This document shows, piece by piece, positions 13,834 to 14,384 of a DNA stretch of 14,384 nucleotides. The notes beneath the pieces were generated by a model. That model was not told where the DNA came from. It did not search any database and was given only the letters and a program-made list of their open reading frames with translations. Source of the DNA: CAIRDP01 sp037141915. GTDB taxonomy: Bacteria > Bacteroidota > Bacteroidia > Bacteroidales > FEN-979. The stretch spans positions 1 through 14,384 of the forward strand of contig JBAXBP010000079.1 of the NCBI GenBank assembly GCA_037141915.1, read 5' to 3'. Positions within the stretch are counted from its first letter, which is position 1; the number at the start of each line of letters is the position of its first letter. The position numbers and the translations under genes were made by a program.

Positions 13834-14384
13834 TTGAAAAGAACCTACAAATATTACGACCTCATCATGGCAGCCTTCGTCACGGTGCTGCTGTGCTCCA
13901 ACCTGATAGGGGCTGAGAAAGTCATTACGGTAGGGCCGATAACCTGCGGGGCAGGGATTTTGTTTTTCCCGATCTCTTATTTTTTCAATGATATCCTTAC
14001 CGAAGTCTACGGCTATGCCCGGTCCCGTAAGGTAGTTTGGGCAGGGTTTACAGCATTGGTCTTTTCTTCGGTGATGGCTTCAGTCGTAGTGAACCTTCCG
14101 CCTGCCGAAGGCTGGGTACACCAGCATTCGTTCGAGGTGGTGTTTGGCCAGACCCCGAGAGTGGTCGTTGCCTCCATCACAGCCTTTTTCTGCGGAGAGT
14201 TCACGAACTCATACGTACTGGCAAAGATGAAGGTATGGACAAACGGGAAGCATCTCTGGACCCGCACCATAGGTTCAACTGTTGCAGGTGAAGCGGTCGA
14301 TTCCATTATCTTTTACACCATGGCATTCCTGGGTTTCTGGCCCATGAACATCCTCATCACGGTGCTCAATACAAATTATACTCT
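13834..14384 (+). CDS. Queuosine precursor transporter (YhhQ family), 3' end outside window
   Basis: An inner-membrane protein of the YhhQ/DUF165 (VUT) family, which takes up queuosine precursors (preQ0/preQ1) for tRNA modification. About 183 codons are visible. Diagnostic segments are LLCSNLIGAEKV (about 18-29), FPISYFFNDILTEVYGYARS (about 43-62), GEFTNSYVLAKMK (about 118-130) and RTIGSTVAGEAVDSIIFY (about 141-158). At least four membrane helices are present. The probable start is TTG at 13834 (giving residues LKRTYKYYDLIMAAF, read with Met first). The first in-frame ATG is at 13867 and would remove the residues before helix 1 and start within it. In-frame TTG and CTG codons also occur at 13822 and 13828. 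No Shine-Dalgarno is visible, and the upstream DNA is the palindromic repeat. Confidence 0.88.
   Translation, partial: MKRTYKYYDLIMAAFVTVLLCSNLIGAEKVITVGPITCGAGILFFPISYFFNDILTEVYGYARSRKVVWAGFTALVFSSVMASVVVNLPPAEGWVHQHSFEVVFGQTPRVVVASITAFFCGEFTNSYVLAKMKVWTNGKHLWTRTIGSTVAGEAVDSIIFYTMAFLGFWPMNILITVLNTNYT

Overview
This window is an ordinary, gene-dense piece of chromosome from a member of the Bacteroidota, most likely class Bacteroidia. The evidence is a GldH gliding-motility lipoprotein, a RicT/PSP1-type protein, a TonB-dependent receptor with a carboxypeptidase-like N-terminal domain, LruC-type surface proteins, a five-helix cytochrome b succinate dehydrogenase/fumarate reductase in the order C-A-B, near absence of Shine-Dalgarno sequences, and several matches to the Bacteroidota -7 promoter element TAnnTTTG. 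The order or genus cannot be resolved from the sequence alone. I see no tRNA, rRNA, CRISPR array, insertion sequence, prophage or plasmid functions, and no gene-free stretch longer than 300 bases.

Layout. Bases 1-12198 are all minus-strand genes, read right to left. At the far left is a housekeeping cluster: holB (DNA polymerase III delta' subunit) -> ricT-like PSP1 protein -> gldH -> class A penicillin-binding protein (cut by the window start). gldH and the PBP overlap by 4 bases. Upstream of holB is a surface-protein block: a small lipoprotein -> an LruC-domain exported protein -> a strong intrinsic terminator -> a TonB-dependent receptor with a plug that resembles ZnuD-type metal receptors. 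Upstream again is a complete respiratory operon, sdhC-sdhA-sdhB (or frdCAB), giving the membrane cytochrome b, flavoprotein and iron-sulfur subunits. From 12357 the genes are on the plus strand: an M24 Xaa-Pro aminopeptidase and the first two thirds of a queuosine-precursor transporter (YhhQ family), cut by the window end.

The most notable signals are three short degenerate tandem or inverted repeats with 7-8 base units: a CGTGANN heptamer array inside the holB reading frame, which expands the zinc-binding loop; a TAGCGAAA octamer array in the sdhA-sdhB spacer, whose outer inverted repeat includes the sdhA stop codon; and a GCGAAA-based imperfect palindrome between pepP and the transporter, running up to an apparent TTG start. 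A second point is that an LruC-family protein appears to be divided between two adjacent genes, each with its own export signal. I do not see an undescribed multi-gene system here; the repeats and the divided LruC pair are what I would look at again.
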